Assembly (NCBI GenBank): GCA_029859085.1
Contig: JAOUDU010000212.1
Location: 1-5,655, forward strand
DNA length: 5,655 nucleotides
Source: Gammaproteobacteria bacterium
GTDB lineage: Bacteria; Pseudomonadota; Gammaproteobacteria; Pseudomonadales; Halieaceae
Reading direction: 5' to 3'
A program made the position numbers and the translations under genes. This document shows positions 4,433-5,655 of this stretch, piece after piece (within the stretch, counting starts at the first letter, position 1; each line of letters begins with the position of its first letter). Below the pieces are notes generated by a model. It saw only the letters and a program-made list of their open reading frames with translations, was not told the origin of the DNA and made no database searches.

Positions 4433-5655
4433 TTACTCGATGATCTTGGCGACGACGCCCGCGCCAACTGTACGACCGCCTTCGCGGATCGCAAAACGCA
4501 GGCCCTCTTCCATCGCAATCGGCGCTATCAACGTCACAACCATCTGGATGTTGTCGCCAGGCATCACCATCTCAACACCATCAGGCAGTTCACACGCACC
4601 GGTCACATCCGTCGTACGGAAGTAAAACTGCGGACGGTAACCCTTGAAGAACGGCGTATGACGGCCTCCTTCTTCCTTCGACAGCACGTAGATCTCCGCC
4701 TCGAACTTGGTGTGCGGCTTCACCGAACCCGGCTTCGCCAGAACCTGGCCACGCTCAACGTCCTCACGCTTGGTACCGCGCAGCAGTACCCCGACGTTCT
4801 CGCCCGCACGGCCCTCGTCCAGCAGCTTGCGGAACATCTCAACACCCGTACAGGTGGTCTTCTGGGTGTCGCGGATACCGATAATCTCGATCTCCTCGCC
4901 AACCTTGATAATCCCACGCTCCACCCGGCCCGTGACCACGGTGCCGCGACCGGAAATAGAGAACACATCCTCTACCGGCATCAGGAACGCACCGTCAATC
5001 GCACGCTGCGGCTCCGGAATATACGAATCCAGGGTCTCTACCAGCGTCTTCACCGCCGTCGTGCCCAGGCCGTTCTCGTCCTCGCCATTCAGCGCCATCA
5101 GCGCTGAACCGCAGATGATCGGGGTGTCGTCGCCCGGAAACTCGTACTGGTCCAGCAGCTCGCGCAGCTCCATCTCAACCAGTTCCTTCATCTCCTGGTA
5201 TTCCTCGGAGTCCGCACCGCCGCAGTCGTCCGCCAGCAGGTCAGCCTTGTTCAGGAACACCACAATGTACGGTACCCCAACCTGGCGCGACAGCAGGATG
5301 TGCTCGCGGGTCTGCGGCATCGGGCCGTCGGTGGCGCCACACACCAGGATCGCGCCGTCCATCTGCGCCGCCCCGGTGATCATGTTCTTCACGTAGTCCG
5401 CGTGTCCGGGACAGTCAACGTGCGCGTAGTGACGGTTCGGCGTGTCGTACTCAACGTGCGAGGTCGCAATCGTGATACCGCGCTCACGCTCTTCCGGGGC
5501 ATTGTCGATACCGTCAAACGCAACCGCGTTACCACCCCAGGTCTCCGCGCAGACACGGGTCAGCGCCGCTGTCAGCGTCGTCTTGCCATGGTCAACGTGC
5601 CCGATGGTTCCCACGTTGACGTGGGGCTTCTTACGCTCAAATTTTTCCTTTGCCA
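4433..5655 (-). CDS. tufB: elongation factor Tu (start codon clipped by one base)
   Basis: EF-Tu carries aminoacyl-tRNA to the ribosomal A site and hydrolyses GTP on codon match. The window's right edge shows TG of the start codon, then codons for [19 protein letters not shown], so the A of ATG lies at 5656 and the full product is 407 residues. The GTG at 5612-5614 is internal codon 15, not the start. G-domain motifs are GHVDHGKT (19-26), RGITI (59-63), DCPGH (81-85), NKAD (136-139) and SAL (184-186). Domains 2 and 3 follow, ending [10 protein letters not shown]. Compared with the 394-residue E. coli protein there are about 10 extra residues after NKAD (around 145-154) and three more near 195-200. 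The symbol tufB is given by position next to secE; a second tuf copy would lie outside this window. Confidence 0.97.
   Translation of the reverse strand, partial: AKEKFERKKPHVNVGTIGHVDHGKTTLTAALTRVCAETWGGNAVAFDGIDNAPEERERGITIATSHVEYDTPNRHYAHVDCPGHADYVKNMITGAAQMDGAILVCGATDGPMPQTREHILLSRQVGVPYIVVFLNKADLLADDCGGADSEEYQEMKELVEMELRELLDQYEFPGDDTPIICGSALMALNGEDENGLGTTAVKTLVETLDSYIPEPQRAIDGAFLMPVEDVFSISGRGTVVTGRVERGIIKVGEEIEIIGIRDTQKTTCTGVEMFRKLLDEGRAGENVGVLLRGTKREDVERGQVLAKPGSVKPHTKFEAEIYVLSKEEGGRHTPFFKGYRPQFYFRTTDVTGACELPDGVEMVMPGDNIQMVVTLIAPIAMEEGLRFAIREGGRTVGAGVVAKIIE

Noticed and set aside
4433..5614. EF-Tu starting at the GTG at 5612-5614
   Set aside because: The conserved first 14 residues of EF-Tu are encoded upstream to the window edge; the GTG is an internal valine codon.

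Overview
This window is a fully minus-strand stretch of one of the most conserved bacterial gene orders. In transcription order (high to low coordinate) it reads tuf - tRNA-Trp(CCA) - secE - nusG - rplK - rplA - rplJ - rplL - rpoB. The protein sequences (NusG, L11, L7/L12, SecE with three membrane segments, RpoB N-terminus) look gammaproteobacterial. A tRNA-Trp gene between tuf and secE is, as I recall, also the arrangement in Pseudomonas and relatives. EF-Tu is 407 residues, longer than the 394 of E. coli, and L10 is 176 residues rather than 165, so this is not an enteric. A marine-type gammaproteobacterium is plausible, but I cannot name a genus. The window is cut at both ends: the tuf start codon loses one base at the right edge, and only the first 167 codons of rpoB are present at the left edge.

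Layout: tuf (4433-5655) is followed by a 100-nt spacer with two strong hairpins, then tRNA-Trp (4257-4332), then secE and nusG 22 nt apart. A 135-nt leader precedes rplK, whose stop overlaps the rplA start by one base. A 331-nt gene-free leader (1683-2013) follows rplA. It holds three GC-rich hairpins and then a clear L10-type autoregulatory leader upstream of rplJ, which starts with GTG. rplL follows after 48 nt with the best ribosome-binding site in the window. The 218-nt rplL-rpoB spacer contains a hairpin, an intrinsic-terminator-like attenuator, and a 20-bp imperfect hairpin suited to RNase III processing.

The genes work together in gene expression and its control. EF-Tu delivers aminoacyl-tRNA. 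L11, L10 and L7/L12 form the ribosomal stalk base and stalk that recruit EF-Tu and other GTPases, and L1 forms the opposite stalk. NusG couples RNA polymerase (RpoB) to Rho or the ribosome. SecE belongs to the translocon. The RNA elements between the genes are where stoichiometry is probably set: L1 and L10 feedback, and partial termination before rpoB.

I found no mobile element, CRISPR array or undescribed gene system. The points most worth a second look are an 11-residue tandem repeat in the L12-binding tail of L10, possible mutually exclusive pairings in the L10 leader, the long rplL-rpoB hairpin, and a tRNA-Trp trailer complementary to the tRNA 3' end.
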